From Bedellia somnulentella (taxonomy: Eukaryota; Arthropoda; Insecta; Lepidoptera; Bedelliidae): DNA of 64,000 bases. The position numbers were made by a program, and so were the translations under genes. Under the pieces are notes generated by a model. It saw only the letters and a list, made by a program, of their open reading frames with translations. It was not told where the DNA came from and made no database searches. Where the stretch lies: positions 18,910,001 to 18,974,000 of the forward strand of contig OY755177.1 in NCBI GenBank assembly GCA_963576735.1, read 5' to 3'. This document shows positions 1-9,704 of this stretch, in pieces. Position 1 is the first letter of the stretch. Every line of letters begins with the position of its first letter.

Positions 1-734
1 ACTACACAGATAATAAATGTAATTGAAACTAAAGCGATATGTTAAGATAGTAAAAAATTGGTGACTGATACGTTCAGTCTACTCCAATGGGAAACATAGG
101 CGTGAGTATAAGAATATATGATTGTTATCAATGTATCAAATTAACGTTTGGGAGTTGAAAGGGATGGTATGAGGTGAAATCGCAGGCGAAAAACCCATTG
201 CGTAGAGCTAATCTAGGCTGCATGGCTTTTTCATCCATCACTCTTTTTTCACTGTTAAGCTAATTGTTCAAGCTGTTCATCACCTAAAAGTTAGCAGAGG
301 TACAATTTCTCTACTGGTGTTGAGAGTACCCACTTTAATCGGGACCCCAATGCCGCTTAGAGCCATCTTCATTCACCTTCTTATTCAAGCCTTTTGAGAA
401 TATGTAACGACCCGCTTAATAATTTTATCTTGAATGATATGGATCATCATTTATTAATATGGATATAATATTTATGCTGATTGCATGTTTGTATTAACCT
501 TTTAAAACTAAAATAAAACGTCTTTTATGCAAAAATAAAATATTTATATATAGTGTATTAAAATATTAGCTGCACAATTTATTCTCTAAAATAATACATT
601 ACATGGAAAGTCGCTGCGCAAAACGCAAAACAAAGGATTTTCGGAAGAATTATACTGTTTTAATTAATACATAAAGTTAGTTTTTAAATATCTATTTTGG
701 GTGATATACAAGATATATCTAATATATGTGTAAC
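1..734. other. 3' flank of lipase 1, no gene seen
   Basis: AT-rich sequence downstream of the lipase stop codon. Positions 75-120 (+) look like a LINE-C type 3' end: a CTACTCCAATGGGAA motif followed by GGCGTGAGTATA. Positions 130-410 are less AT-rich and may be part of an old repeat, but I found no open frame or motif that I can name. Positions 420-734 show only A/T-rich DNA. Confidence 0.4.
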
Positions 735-1943
735 TTAAAAATCTTCTAAGGTTTTAAAAACTATTGGTGCTAAAACTGTTGGTATGTATTTGCCAAGAGC
801 AAAATCTATATGACTCCATTGATGCTGGTTAATCATAACTTTGTGTACAATGTTTGGTAGCTCATGACATAGTCTAGCTGTATCTTTCGGTGAAACTAAC
901 CAATCATTTGAACCAGTAATAATTGCCACATTCGCTGTCACTTTGCTAATATTGTACTGGGGAGGCATTTTGGTTCCATAAATTTTCAAATTTTCAATTT
1001 CTCCATAGTCATACCTCTGAAACTTGTCACTTAGCACGGCTTGGCCATAATGTGCCAAATCAAATATAGATGTAGCACTAGGAAAGTGACCTGAGGCTAT
1101 TCGAACTGTTTTTCTGCTTAAATTATCAGGGTTTAGTCCCGTGAAAATATAACCTATTACAGCACATATTTTCGGGAATAAGTTACACAGTAAATGTAAA
1201 ACAGTATCCATTATACTTTCCCTTGAAAATAATCCGTATGTTTTAAAAAGCGCAAAACCTTTTTCTATACATGTAGTGAATAAGGATAGTAATCTCACTA
1301 TTGGACTGAAAATGTGTCCTTGGTAAGCAACAGGAGCTAAACAAATTGACAATCTTATCTTCCTGTTGTATTCAGGCCGGGATGAAGTCAAAATGAAAAA
1401 TTGCTTTGTTCCTTGAGAATAACCGATATAATTCAATTGAGGGCTTTTTGTGTTTTGTAAAATATAATCTATTCCTGCTGGAAGATCGAAGAGACCCATA
1501 TTGTCGAACGTGAAATTCCAATATTGAAAGTTGTCGGAACTATGATTTAAGTAGACATGTTTATTTGAATATCGATTACCTCGGCTATTACCAAGCCAAA
1601 GATCGTAGCATTTGTCGGCGATTAAATACCCGAGTCCTATTTTAGGGCCAGGAACTATCCATGTGTCTGCAGTTTGCAGCAAACCATGCCATATTAGCAC
1701 AGGGGTTGGGTTCATTGCAGCACATTTTTTATTTCTTATTCGAAATAATGTTAATATATATTTGTCTTCTGTTATAACTTCATGAGTCTCCGTTGGATAT
1801 CCGTATTTTGCAGTCAACTGCGTAAAATTTAAGCCAGCATCTTCGTCAAATTCCATATTTATTAATTCACTTAAATTATTTTTTTCATGTGAAATGCCAC
1901 TGGTTAACACGATAAATAACGTGAAAACAATCAAAGGAGTCAT
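735..1943 (-). CDS. Secreted acid lipase (lipase 3 / gastric lipase-like), paralogue 1
   Basis: A 402-aa alpha/beta-hydrolase of the insect acid (neutral) lipase family, predicted to hydrolyse ester bonds of dietary or stored glycerolipids outside the cell. A hydrophobic N-terminus of about 18 residues looks like a signal peptide. The N-terminal lipase region follows (LNFTQLTAKYGYPTETHEV, about residues 38-56). The oxyanion-hole HGL is at 86-88, the nucleophile elbow is GYSQG with Ser176, and the likely acid and base are Asp347 (in NDWLVSP) and His378 (in WSHIDF). Length is normal for the family (about 400). It reads as one uninterrupted exon from ATG at 1943 to TAA. The second lipase at 5400-6728 has the same orientation and clear similarity, so the pair arose by tandem duplication. 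Substrate cannot be inferred; digestive use is an inference from the family. Confidence 0.9.
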   Translation of the reverse strand: MTPLIVFTLFIVLTSGISHEKNNLSELINMEFDEDAGLNFTQLTAKYGYPTETHEVITEDKYILTLFRIRNKKCAAMNPTPVLIWHGLLQTADTWIVPGPKIGLGYLIADKCYDLWLGNSRGNRYSNKHVYLNHSSDNFQYWNFTFDNMGLFDLPAGIDYILQNTKSPQLNYIGYSQGTKQFFILTSSRPEYNRKIRLSICLAPVAYQGHIFSPIVRLLSLFTTCIEKGFALFKTYGLFSRESIMDTVLHLLCNLFPKICAVIGYIFTGLNPDNLSRKTVRIASGHFPSATSIFDLAHYGQAVLSDKFQRYDYGEIENLKIYGTKMPPQYNISKVTANVAIITGSNDWLVSPKDTARLCHELPNIVHKVMINQHQWSHIDFALGKYIPTVLAPIVFKTLEDF

Positions 1944-2546
1944 CGCAAAAACGTGTTACACACAACCAGTAATCTATTTGAAAGTATTATCTTTTAAAAA
2001 TGTGTTTAATTATATTTAACATATTTTGCATATCTATGATATTTTTAATTATTTTTAAATACTTATTGTAAAAATGAAAAGCATTCTTCACATGTTTTAA
2101 CAAGTTGTTAATGTTGTTTTGAAATGACACATATAATAAATAATACATGGAATAATAATTATAGCAAATGATGTAAATTTACACAAAATGGTAGTAGTGT
2201 TAATTTAAAATAATTCGGCTGGTCTTGGAGCAATATATGGCATAGTGGTGGAGGGTATGCACAATTCAATTTATTTTTATTTCATACTATTGGACTTGCG
2301 CAACTTTGTCTGCCTGATATAACACCAACTTATAATTAATTTATCTGTAAGTTCAACAAATGTATGTTAAAATTAATAGTCACTAAACTATTAAAAAAAC
2401 ACAGAACTAAGAGTATTAACACTATACTAAAACCATGTTAAACCTACTTTCATCAAAACCCTTTCTCTTGTTCAGGTGTGGTCTAAAAATGTTAGCCCCT
2501 CTTTTACAAGTTAAAGAAACATGCTGTCCCATCCACCTATTTTTTT
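1944..2546. other. Upstream region of lipase 1, no gene seen
   Basis: AT-rich DNA 5' of the minus-strand lipase 1. It would contain the promoter, but no single element is distinctive enough to call; several TATA-like words occur by composition alone. Confidence 0.3.
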
Positions 2547-3770
2547 GAAGGCAAATATATAACACGGCAACTGAAATCCTTTTTAGGCAACTATCTATTA
2601 AGTAACAAAAAAACTAATTTGGCAGTGATTAAATATCTTAGCAACTAATAAACTATACAAGCAACAAAATGCTAGGATCAAAAAACTAAAAAAACGGCTG
2701 TTACTGTAAGGTATCAAATGTATCAAGCGGGATCAGTGTAAAACTGGTTTTACGGTATTATAAAACCTAATGTGGCGACTAATTTCTCCGAGGGGATATC
2801 ATACATTCTTCACTGGCACCTATTGGATTTCATTATAAAAATACACATCTGGCAGCGATTTTGAGATAGCTTTAAAACTGAAAATGGGTATTATAATAAT
2901 ATTATTATGTTTTATTATTATATTATGGATATTAGAATATTGTTTGCAGATTCGTAAATTCTTGAAAAGGCGGCAAATGCGCTCGTGTGTCTGAGCAGTG
3001 CGGAGGCTGCGGAGCGTGGGGTTGAGCACGTTTCTAGCCAATAGCAAGCGGCAAGTTTCTGTGAAAACAGAGGAGGGACGGGGGGGCGATGCGAATCTTA
3101 AAAAACAATTATTCGCCACAATTATATATGTGCTAGGTTAGGTTAGGGTTAGCTTGTGTCCCTTAGAGCGGAAATAGGCACCCCGCGAAGCGGGGTTACG
3201 TCGACACGTTGTTACTCAAAGTAGGTAGGTTCATATAAAGAGGGAAGGTTAATAATATAGACCAAGAATAGTTGTATAGCATGTCACAATTTGGTTAATT
3301 TAGATCCCTACAAATGTAGCCAAAAGTACATACATATACTCACGGTTAGAAATCCCTAGAAAGGGTAGCCAGAGCCAAGGAATCAGAAACTCCTCAGCCA
3401 CTTTAGGAAAGTTGAGTGGGGAAAAGATGGTAAAGTAAAGTAGCCAAAAGTATTTTTTAAGATCTTGTTTGTATTTATTTCAGACCTTGGTCATGTTTAT
3501 AGAGAACCCCATTTTAGAATTTATGAAAGCCTATTTTAACTTTTTTATTCGCAAATAATTTGTCGCCTTAGAGGTAATTCAATTGCCACAAAAGAAAATC
3601 ACTGCCAGATAAAATTTAAATAAAACCTCAAAACTCATTAAAAAGCCGCCGATTTATAGTTGAGATGCTACCTCTAATTAGTCGCCAAAGTAGATTATTT
3701 ACTATCCATTTTCAGTTTTTTTACGACCCAGAATGGTATCAATTTGTCGCCGCGTTAAATACATGCCTTT
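2547..3770. repeat. Repeat unit with inverted subterminal GGCGACTAAT-type motifs and a GC-rich core
   Basis: Left half (2547-2890, + sense) carries repeated words GGCAAC, GGCAGTG, GGCGACTAATT (about 2773), CTGGCAGCGATTTT (about 2849) and AAAACTGAAAATGG (about 2874). The right half (3475-3770) carries the same words on the opposite strand: GGCGACTAATT near 3678, TCTGGCAGTGATTTT near 3600 and AAACTGAAAATGG near 3712. The core (about 2970-3230) is GC-rich and has a hairpin CCCCGC-GAA-GCGGGG at about 3181. The layout resembles non-autonomous elements with inverted subterminal repeats known in Lepidoptera. No transposase or exact termini were recognised, and a SINE-A fragment lies inside. Confidence 0.45.
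3328..3440 (-). repeat. SINE-A fragment (3' half)
   Basis: Begins with the complement of the GTATATGTATG tail and runs through the tail hairpin to the CCATCTTTTCCCCACTCAAC block, where it is cut off. It sits within the inverted-motif repeat unit, so it inserted into it or was carried along. Confidence 0.8.
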
Positions 3771-3956
3771 TTTAAATTGTAAAAAAAAAACATATATAAT
3801 TTTGTTCATACTGATACATATTGTTGAAATTCCTTTTTAAGTTCTCACTTATATCATACAAGGAACCATTTTAATAAGTTTCAAGTTTTAAGGGACAGAA
3901 ATAAAAAAAAAAGTTCACCCTCTTTTCCTCCTTCAAGGACCAAATTTGTTCTTTAT

Positions 3957-4139
3957 ACATCCATACATATACTCACGGCTATAAATCCCTAAAAGGGGTA
4001 GCCAGAGCTAAGGAATCAGAAATTCTTCAGCCACTTTTGGAAGTTGCGTGGGGAAAAGATGGAAATACCGTTAGTCACCTCTCACGTACACCCACCGGAA
4101 GAAATGGGGAAGTGCTATTCTATGCCGACACTACACAGC
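3957..4139 (-). repeat. SINE-A copy with internal deletion
   Basis: Both ends are present (tail at 3957, GCCGACACTACACAG head at 4139). The central block holding GATGCGGTTGGAGACCC is missing, so the copy is about 60 bp short of the usual 240-250 bp. Confidence 0.85.
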
Positions 4140-4199
4140 TCACAAATAATTTTCGTACCTAAATATATGGTCGTGTTATAACGCTATTTAAAAGAAAAA

Positions 4200-4715
4200 T
4201 CACTTACGTGATGTCCTGGTGAGTTGCTCGGATGTCCCAGAATTGCCGAAGAGGTTACACTTCTCACTATTTGATTAGATCTGAATGCATCCAGTCTTTG
4301 ATGAAAATACGATTCCCTGGCCAAAGGATATCGTGTCTAGTGAATCTTTCCTTGCTTTCTTTCGTATTCTACGAAGATCTTCATCAGATGATTTCTGATT
4401 CAGCGCGTGCACCACTCTCAACGATCATCAAGTTTTGTTTCAACCGAGATCACTTTTATATTGTCCACAATTCCACCGATTCACAACTCAAAATATAGAA
4501 TATGCTAAAGCTAAGCGCACTGCCCAAAAACAAGTACTTAATAATCTGGCGCGAACAATATACCTTCACAAATATATATTTTTCAAATCTATATCTTATA
4601 CAACACCTTTATATTTTGTTAAAAATTTAATCGTATTTAAAAAGGTACAAATTTCTGCTACCCTCTTGGAGATATATGGCGTGAACGTTTGAGTTAGAGT
4701 TTGATTTATGTATGT
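4200..4715 (+). repeat. Unclassified retroelement remnant ending in a SINE-B-like 3' tail
   Basis: The end at 4650-4715 (CTACCCTCTTGGAGATATAT, then GGCGTGAACGTTTGAG and GTATG) matches the SINE-B 3' end. Upstream sequence is less AT-rich and has two overlapping frames of about 85-88 codons (from 4232 and 4435) that I cannot assign to any protein. They could be a degraded LINE coding end, since a partner LINE would carry the same tail; this is inference. Confidence 0.35.
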
Positions 4716-5110
4716 TTAGTTTTTGGAAAATTTTAACTCATTATTTCTGATACTTCCAAAGTTCGAAGTAATGTCTGAGTTTCCTAAGTAGTTGCATTCT
4801 TAATTAAAACCATTATTGAATAAGAACGAGTATTCTGGTTATTCAATTCATTAAATAATATACTTTTTTTCTATTTATACTTCTTATATACTTCTGTATA
4901 TACTTCTTTTTACATTATTTTATTGATTTGCATCGGATTTTGATGAAATAAACAATAAAAAGCTACCCAAATGCTTTAAACAAAATAATTTTAACGCAAA
5001 TAATAAAAAAGTAATTATAGAAAAAAACGCAATTTTCGCAATACGTTCAGTTATGAATTAAAGAAAAATCTTTTTAAACGTTCAAAACAATTATACCATC
5101 AGCGTATTTC

Positions 5111-5176
5111 TTTCGAAAAAAACTGAAAAAATATAACAGTGCAAGATCTGTTATATTTTTTCAGTTTTTTTCGAAA
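5111..5176. repeat. Perfect palindrome, 29-bp arms, 8-nt spacer
   Basis: The arm 5111-5139 (beginning TTTCGAAAAAAACTG, ending TATAACAG) is exactly complementary to 5148-5176. The spacer is TGCAAGAT. It lies about 225 bp beyond the stop codon of lipase 2 in AT-rich DNA. It would form a long hairpin in RNA or single-stranded DNA. Confidence 0.9.
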
Positions 5177-5399
5177 AGTATTGAATTCAAAACAATATAA
5201 AAAATATTCATTAAAAAAATCAGGGCAAAATCACTCAAGAATAAAAGGATTGAATTATATCAAATAAAAATGTGCAAAGTATTCTGAAAGCTTTTAATTA
5301 AAACAAATTAAAACATTCCCCGAAAGTATTATGCTGTGTACCTTTATGGTCTAACAGTTGGAGCGCTCATTCGCAGACAGTAGGTTTCGTGTTTGAATT
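5177..5399. other. 3' flank of lipase 2
   Basis: AT-rich spacer with several poly(T)/poly(A) tracts. No recognisable feature. Confidence 0.3.
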
Positions 5400-6728
5400 T
5401 TATGTCGCAATTTCGAGTGGTCTTAAAAGCTGCAAAATTTTAGGTATAACTATTTTCAAAACATTTTTGTTCCATAAAAAGTCTGTGTGACTAAAACTAT
5501 CAAAAACCTCAATAGTTTTATTTACAACATTTACCAATTTTGATTTCGTTTTGTGTAGGTCTTTTAAAGATACCAGCCAATCACTTGTTCCACCAAATAA
5601 TGCAACGTTTGCTGTCACTTGCGTCAAATCATACTGAGGCGGTTCAAAAGTTCCATAAATATTTTTATTTAAATCATGGTAATCATATCGTTGACAATTC
5701 CCAGACTGAACTGCTTGTCCAAAATGTACCAGATCGTGTACTGAAGTAGCAGTGGGATAGTGGCCACCAAGTATTTGGAAAGTTTCACGTTTTAAATGAC
5801 TTGGGTTGATGCCAGTAATTATGTAAGCTACGGAAGAACACGCAATTTCAGGAATGTATTGACATAGTATTTCAGCTAACTCACCTATGGGACCATTTCT
5901 TGCAAATATATTATGTTTTCCAGTCTTTTCAACAGCATCACCTATTAAATCCGCCACTGGAGCTAAAATCCTTAATATAGGACTAAACAAATGGCCTAGG
6001 TATGGAACAGGTGCCAAACATATTGCGATTGATACTTTTGAGTTATATTCCGGAGATGTCGAAGCTAAAATGAAGAACATTGTAGCACCTTGTGAATGTC
6101 CTAAATAGTGTAGTTTCGTATTATTCGTCTTCTGTAAAACAAAGTCTATTCCTGCTGGTAGGTCAAATAGGCCCATTTGATCAAAGGTGAAGTTCCAATA
6201 TTGAGAGTTGTGTGGATCAGAACTTAAGCTAACATGTTCCTTGGAATATCTGTTGCCACGGCTGTTCCCCATCCAAACATCATAGCAGTTATCTGCAGCC
6301 AAGTATCCTATTCCGATATCTGGGCCGGGGAAGATAAACGTGTCAGCTGAATCAAGCAGTCCGTGCCATAGTAGTAACGGATCAGGTTTCACATCTGTAC
6401 AGTTCTTGTTTCTGATGCGGAATAATGTCAATATATATTGATCTTCTGTAACCACTTTGTGCACTTCCGTAGGGTATCCGTATTTTTTGGTTAACTGTGT
6501 AAAATTTAATACGGAATCTTCATGAAATCCTGTGCTGCTGTAAAAGTCTGGGTTTGTAATAATTGTCTGCCACAGACCTTCAAAATCAGTATTTGCTATG
6601 TCAATAACAACATCTGAGTCAACTGGAATTAGTTGTGTGTATCCAACTCTAATAATTGCCTTAACAATTATTATTTTTAAGAGTAGCATCTTTATCGACT
6701 GTTTGTTTAAAATAATTGAAAAGTTCAT
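5400..6728 (-). CDS. Secreted acid lipase (lipase 3 / gastric lipase-like), paralogue 2
   Basis: A 442-aa alpha/beta-hydrolase closely related to the gene at 735-1943. Visible features are LNFTQLTKKYGYPTEVHKV (about 74-92), the oxyanion-hole HGL (122-124), NSRGNRYS (155-162), the nucleophile elbow GHSQG with Ser212, likely catalytic Asp383 (TSDWLVS) and His414 (SFSHTDF). The second in-frame Met (residue 14, codon at about 6689) begins a better signal peptide (MLLLKIIIVKAIIRVGYTQ), so translation may start there and give 429 aa. Relative to paralogue 1 it has about 35 extra residues between signal and lipase core. The frame is uninterrupted from 6728 to 5400, so no intron is needed. Extracellular lipid hydrolysis is inferred from the family. 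Confidence 0.9.
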   Translation of the reverse strand: MNFSIILNKQSIKMLLLKIIIVKAIIRVGYTQLIPVDSDVVIDIANTDFEGLWQTIITNPDFYSSTGFHEDSVLNFTQLTKKYGYPTEVHKVVTEDQYILTLFRIRNKNCTDVKPDPLLLWHGLLDSADTFIFPGPDIGIGYLAADNCYDVWMGNSRGNRYSKEHVSLSSDPHNSQYWNFTFDQMGLFDLPAGIDFVLQKTNNTKLHYLGHSQGATMFFILASTSPEYNSKVSIAICLAPVPYLGHLFSPILRILAPVADLIGDAVEKTGKHNIFARNGPIGELAEILCQYIPEIACSSVAYIITGINPSHLKRETFQILGGHYPTATSVHDLVHFGQAVQSGNCQRYDYHDLNKNIYGTFEPPQYDLTQVTANVALFGGTSDWLVSLKDLHKTKSKLVNVVNKTIEVFDSFSHTDFLWNKNVLKIVIPKILQLLRPLEIAT

Positions 6729-6864
6729 GAATTACCTATCAACAAAGTACTCCACCACAAAATTCTTATAATGACTAATATTATACCATCGAAATAAGTT
6801 GTATTTATGTCTTTATCCCATGAATATTCAACGAATTGAATGCTTTCAGGTATTCAATACAATA

Positions 6865-6990
6865 GCGCCATTTTATACGCTTTTTGTGATTTCATTTGTG
6901 CCAATAACATCAGGTATAATTCAGGGTTCTCGTGTAGGCCCCCTGTTCTTTAATATCTTCATAAATGACATTCACAAAGTATTTCTCCAT
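6865..6990 (+). pseudogene. Non-LTR retrotransposon reverse-transcriptase fragment
   Basis: The frame reads TSGIIQGSRVGPLFF followed by NIFINDI, the conserved SGxxQGSxxGPLLF...xINDI block of jockey/CR1/R1-type reverse transcriptases. The downstream catalytic YADD motif cannot be found in frame, so the piece is short and eroded. It lies just upstream of lipase 2 on the opposite strand. Confidence 0.75.
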
Positions 6991-7092
6991 TCACTCTTTC
7001 TTCTACCGATATATCAAACGATAGAAGAAACGCGATACCAAAATATATAAAACTATCACCTGTTACGGTGAGACAGTCGGATCTTCACCGCT

Positions 7093-7330
7093 TTGCTACC
7101 TATTGTAGTAATATTTCCAAAATTTTCCAAAATTTCCCTTCCCTACTCTGCTGAACTACTCTACTATAACCTGCCCAGGAGTATGAAGAATAATTGTGCC
7201 AAGTTTCCTAAAAATCCGTCGAGCAGTTTTTGTTTCCATAAGGAACATACAAACCGACAGACAGACAAACAGACAAAAATTTTACTGATTGCATTTTTGG
7301 CATCAGTATCGATTAATAATCCCCCCTGAT
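7093..7330 (+). repeat. Dispersed repeat fragment of the GACAGACAGACA type
   Basis: The block TGCCAAGTTTCCTAAAAATC, CGTCGAGCAGTTTTTG and a run of (ACAGACAG) resembles a repeat widespread in insect genomes. No coding content is recognised. Confidence 0.5.
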
Positions 7331-7895
7331 AGTTATTTTGAAAATATATTTCATGTACAGAATTGACCTCTCTACAGATTTATTATAAGTAAAATACATC
7401 TATTTTTAAGCTTGAAAAATAAGTATCTTATTTAGGTATATTTTATTATCATATAATATTGTTAACATTATTTCCTAAAATCTCTTTGCATATTTTGTAA
7501 TCTTGTAGTGTTTGCTTGGTCTGGTGGGAATGACAATATAATTCATTTAACTTACTTAATTTGATCTGTATAAATTTATCCATATTACAACTGATGTATA
7601 ATTATTTTGTTTTCAATAGTTATTTTAATTTGCGTATTGCGTTTATTTTAAGTATTTTTATCTTATTTGAAATATTGTGTACCGTTTGTTTCTCAAATAA
7701 ATAAAATGTAAGTGTACGCTATTAATAGCGTACATCGCTTGTGATGACAGAAATAAATATAAAGAGTGCTAAGCATTTTATTTTCCAGAACAAATGAAAC
7801 GTTCCTCCTTTTGACACGACGGGCACAATATAGTGCAAATCAGGACACGAAAATTTAAAAAAAATAAAAAATATAGCAATATTTTTAATTGAATT
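7331..7895. other. AT-rich spacer, no gene seen
   Basis: A short imperfect duplication GTACGCTATTAATAGCGTAC at about 7714 forms a 20-bp palindrome. Otherwise only A/T-rich sequence. Confidence 0.3.
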
Positions 7896-8132
7896 GCCGT
7901 GTAGTGCCGGCTTAGAATGTCACTACCCCATTCTACTCACGGGTGTTGTAAGAGGTAAATAAGGTCACGGGGCTTTTTAAATGGTTTTTGGACGATGCGG
8001 TTGGAGACCCATCACCAACGATACTTTATTTCTACCATATTGTCCCCTATCAACTTCTAAATGTGGCTAAATAGCTCTTTCTAGCTCTAGAACTCTGGCC
8101 ACCCTTTTTTGAAATCTATGGCTGTGAGTAAT
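7896..8132 (+). repeat. SINE-A copy, GCCGTGTAGTGCCGG subfamily
   Basis: Full length but diverged. It starts GCCGTGTAGTGCCGGCTTAG and has the CACGGGTGTTGTAAGAGG variant of the promoter-side block. The tail is worn to GTGAGTAATAA. Confidence 0.85.
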
Positions 8133-8153
8133 AAATTTTATAAAAAACGCATA

Positions 8154-8345
8154 TGTGTATTGTCGGTTTAGAATAGCACAAGCCCATTTTTCCCCCGTAA
8201 GAGTAGACTTGGAGTTTGGGGCTGTTTGATTCATGGTTGGGTGATGTAATTTGTATCTATCTATCTTTTATATATATATTTTTCCTTATTAAACTTTCAA
8301 AAGTGGCTGAGAATGGTTTTTCTAGCTTAAAGTGACCGAAAGAGT
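8154..8345 (+). repeat. Degenerate SINE-A copy
   Basis: TGTCGGTTTAGAATAGCACA, then GTAAGAGTAGACTTGG and AAACTTTCAAAAGTGGCTGA can be matched in order. The 3' tail is lost. It directly follows another copy in the same orientation. Confidence 0.6.
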
Positions 8346-8696
8346 GGTTTGATTTCATAACACTTAAAATAGGATCCCTCACAGTTCGCTGTCCCATTTT
8401 TACGGTTAAGCCTATCGACAGGGAAAGTTTAATAAAATGAAAGGGCTTTATAGCACTTACCCATGAAATAAAAGTGTTGTCCTTTTTAAAACCCTTTTCA
8501 GAAGACTATTTTAAGGGGTTTTTCTTTCTAAAGTGTGGGAGCACTGTTAGAGTGCACACTACGGTGGACTCGCTCGCACAAAGCAGCATTTAACCACAAA
8601 GACAAATTATAAGTTGGTACATAGCAGGCTACCAGGATATCTTTGCTGTTTACACAAAAGATTAGGTCTAGAAACTTTTCTCACAGACCATATATG

Positions 8697-8975
8697 ACTA
8701 ATAAATAAAGAATAAATAAAGGAAAGAAAAATTAGTAAAATTTTGGAGGTAGGAAACGCAAACACTACTTAAACGTGTAAAAGAAATAAAGGATAGAAGA
8801 ATTTCGCACTGGCAGCCAATTGACACGGTAGCTCAATTGGCAGAGCGTCGGGGCGTTTACCCGAGGTCGCGGGTTCGATCCCCGCCTGTGTCGAAATTTT
8901 TCTTTCCTTTATTTATTCTTTATTTATTAGTAATAATCCCCACATGAGGTTTTCATGAACAAAAAGATTTAAATT
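8697..8975 (+). repeat. SINE-C copy 1, tRNA-like module in forward orientation
   Basis: A 279-bp unit flanked by a perfect 12-bp target duplication AGACCATATATG (8685-8696 and 8976-8987). Left arm AAATAAAGGAAAGAAAAATT (about 8710-8732) is the inverse of right arm AATTTTTCTTTCCTTTATTT (about 8895-8915). Between them lies a module of about 165 bp containing a tRNA-like sequence on the plus strand. The 3' end is CCCCACATGAGGTTTTCATG followed by AACAAAAAGATTTAAATT. The target duplication shows insertion by retroposition. Confidence 0.85.
8822..8892 (+). other. tRNA-like sequence inside SINE-C copy 1
   Basis: Folds as a cloverleaf. The acceptor stem is GACACGG with CTGTGTC, the D arm is GCTC/GAGC, the anticodon stem is TCGGG/CCCGA with a 7-nt loop GCGTTTA, and the T arm is GCGGG-TTCGATC-CCCGC. 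TAGCTCAATTGG is a good A box and GGTTCGATCCC a perfect B box. The loop lacks U33 and the sequence lies inside a retroposed unit, so it is a pol III promoter head, not a functional tRNA gene. Confidence 0.8.
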
Positions 8976-9029
8976 AGACCATATATGTCCCACCAAAGGG
9001 CTCGAGCCTACCCTATATAGGGTGATTTA

Positions 9030-9075
9030 ACCTTAGTCTTCATCACTGGCCAGTGCGGGTTGGCAGATTATATTC
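9030..9075 (-). repeat. Short fragment of a tRNA-SINE body
   Basis: On the minus strand it reads ATCTGCCAACCCGCACTGGC, a phrase also found at 44390-44420 in SINE-D. Confidence 0.4.
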
Positions 9076-9337
9076 CAGAAACGTTATTCTAAGTTAAAAT
9101 ATGAAAAAAAGATTTTATGTTAATGTTAATGAAGACCGGGGCTCTGTATATTTCGATTATGAGTAATTAGTTTTCATTCCCCATTTTCATGCAAAATTAT
9201 GTATAATATACTTTTACTAACATATTTTTTATTTAAATACTTGTCTCTACATTATAGTCATAAATTATCCATTTTATGCTCTATGTTCTGTTAAATAATG
9301 GGTAAGTACGAGTTGGTCTTTATTTGACAATCTTATT

Positions 9338-9431
9338 CACACTTAACTTTGAAAAATTGCTGAGTGATATCTTATTCTGGAGCTCGGCTTTCCCTTCCAG
9401 GGGTTTATAGTCTTGAGTTTATGTATGTATA
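9338..9431 (+). repeat. SINE-A 3' fragment
   Basis: Truncated and diverged: the tail hairpin and GAGTTTATGTATGTATA remain. It lies 25 bp upstream of a full copy in the same orientation. Confidence 0.6.
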
Positions 9432-9455
9432 CAAATTAAAGATAGGTAGTGGTTG

Positions 9456-9704
9456 CTGTGTAGTGTCGGCCTATAATAGCACTACCCCATTTCTTCCGGT
9501 GGGTGTACGTAAGAGGCGACTAACGGTATTGGGGCTTCTAAGGGATTTTTGGGCTATGCGGTTGGAGACCCATTACCAACAACCTTTATTTCAGCATCTT
9601 TTCCCCATGCAACTTCCAAAAGTGGCTGAGGAATTTCTAATTCCTTAGCTCTGGCTACCCCTTCTAGGGAATTATAGCCGTGAGTATATGTTTGTATGTA
9701 TGTA
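9456..9704 (+). repeat. SINE-A copy, full length
   Basis: Head CTGTGTAGTGTCGG, GTGGGTGTACGTAAGAGGCG, GATGCGGTTGGAGACCC, tail hairpin TACCCCTTCTAGGGAATTAT and GTGAGTATATGTTTGTATG. Confidence 0.9.

Noticed and set aside
3132..3152. Telomere-like TAGGTTAGGTTAGGGTTAG
   Set aside because: Only two to three TTAGG-like units; too short to be a telomeric or subtelomeric array.
8822..8892. Functional tRNA gene
   Set aside because: The cloverleaf is good, but U33 is missing and the sequence lies inside a retroposed unit with target duplications. It is a SINE head.
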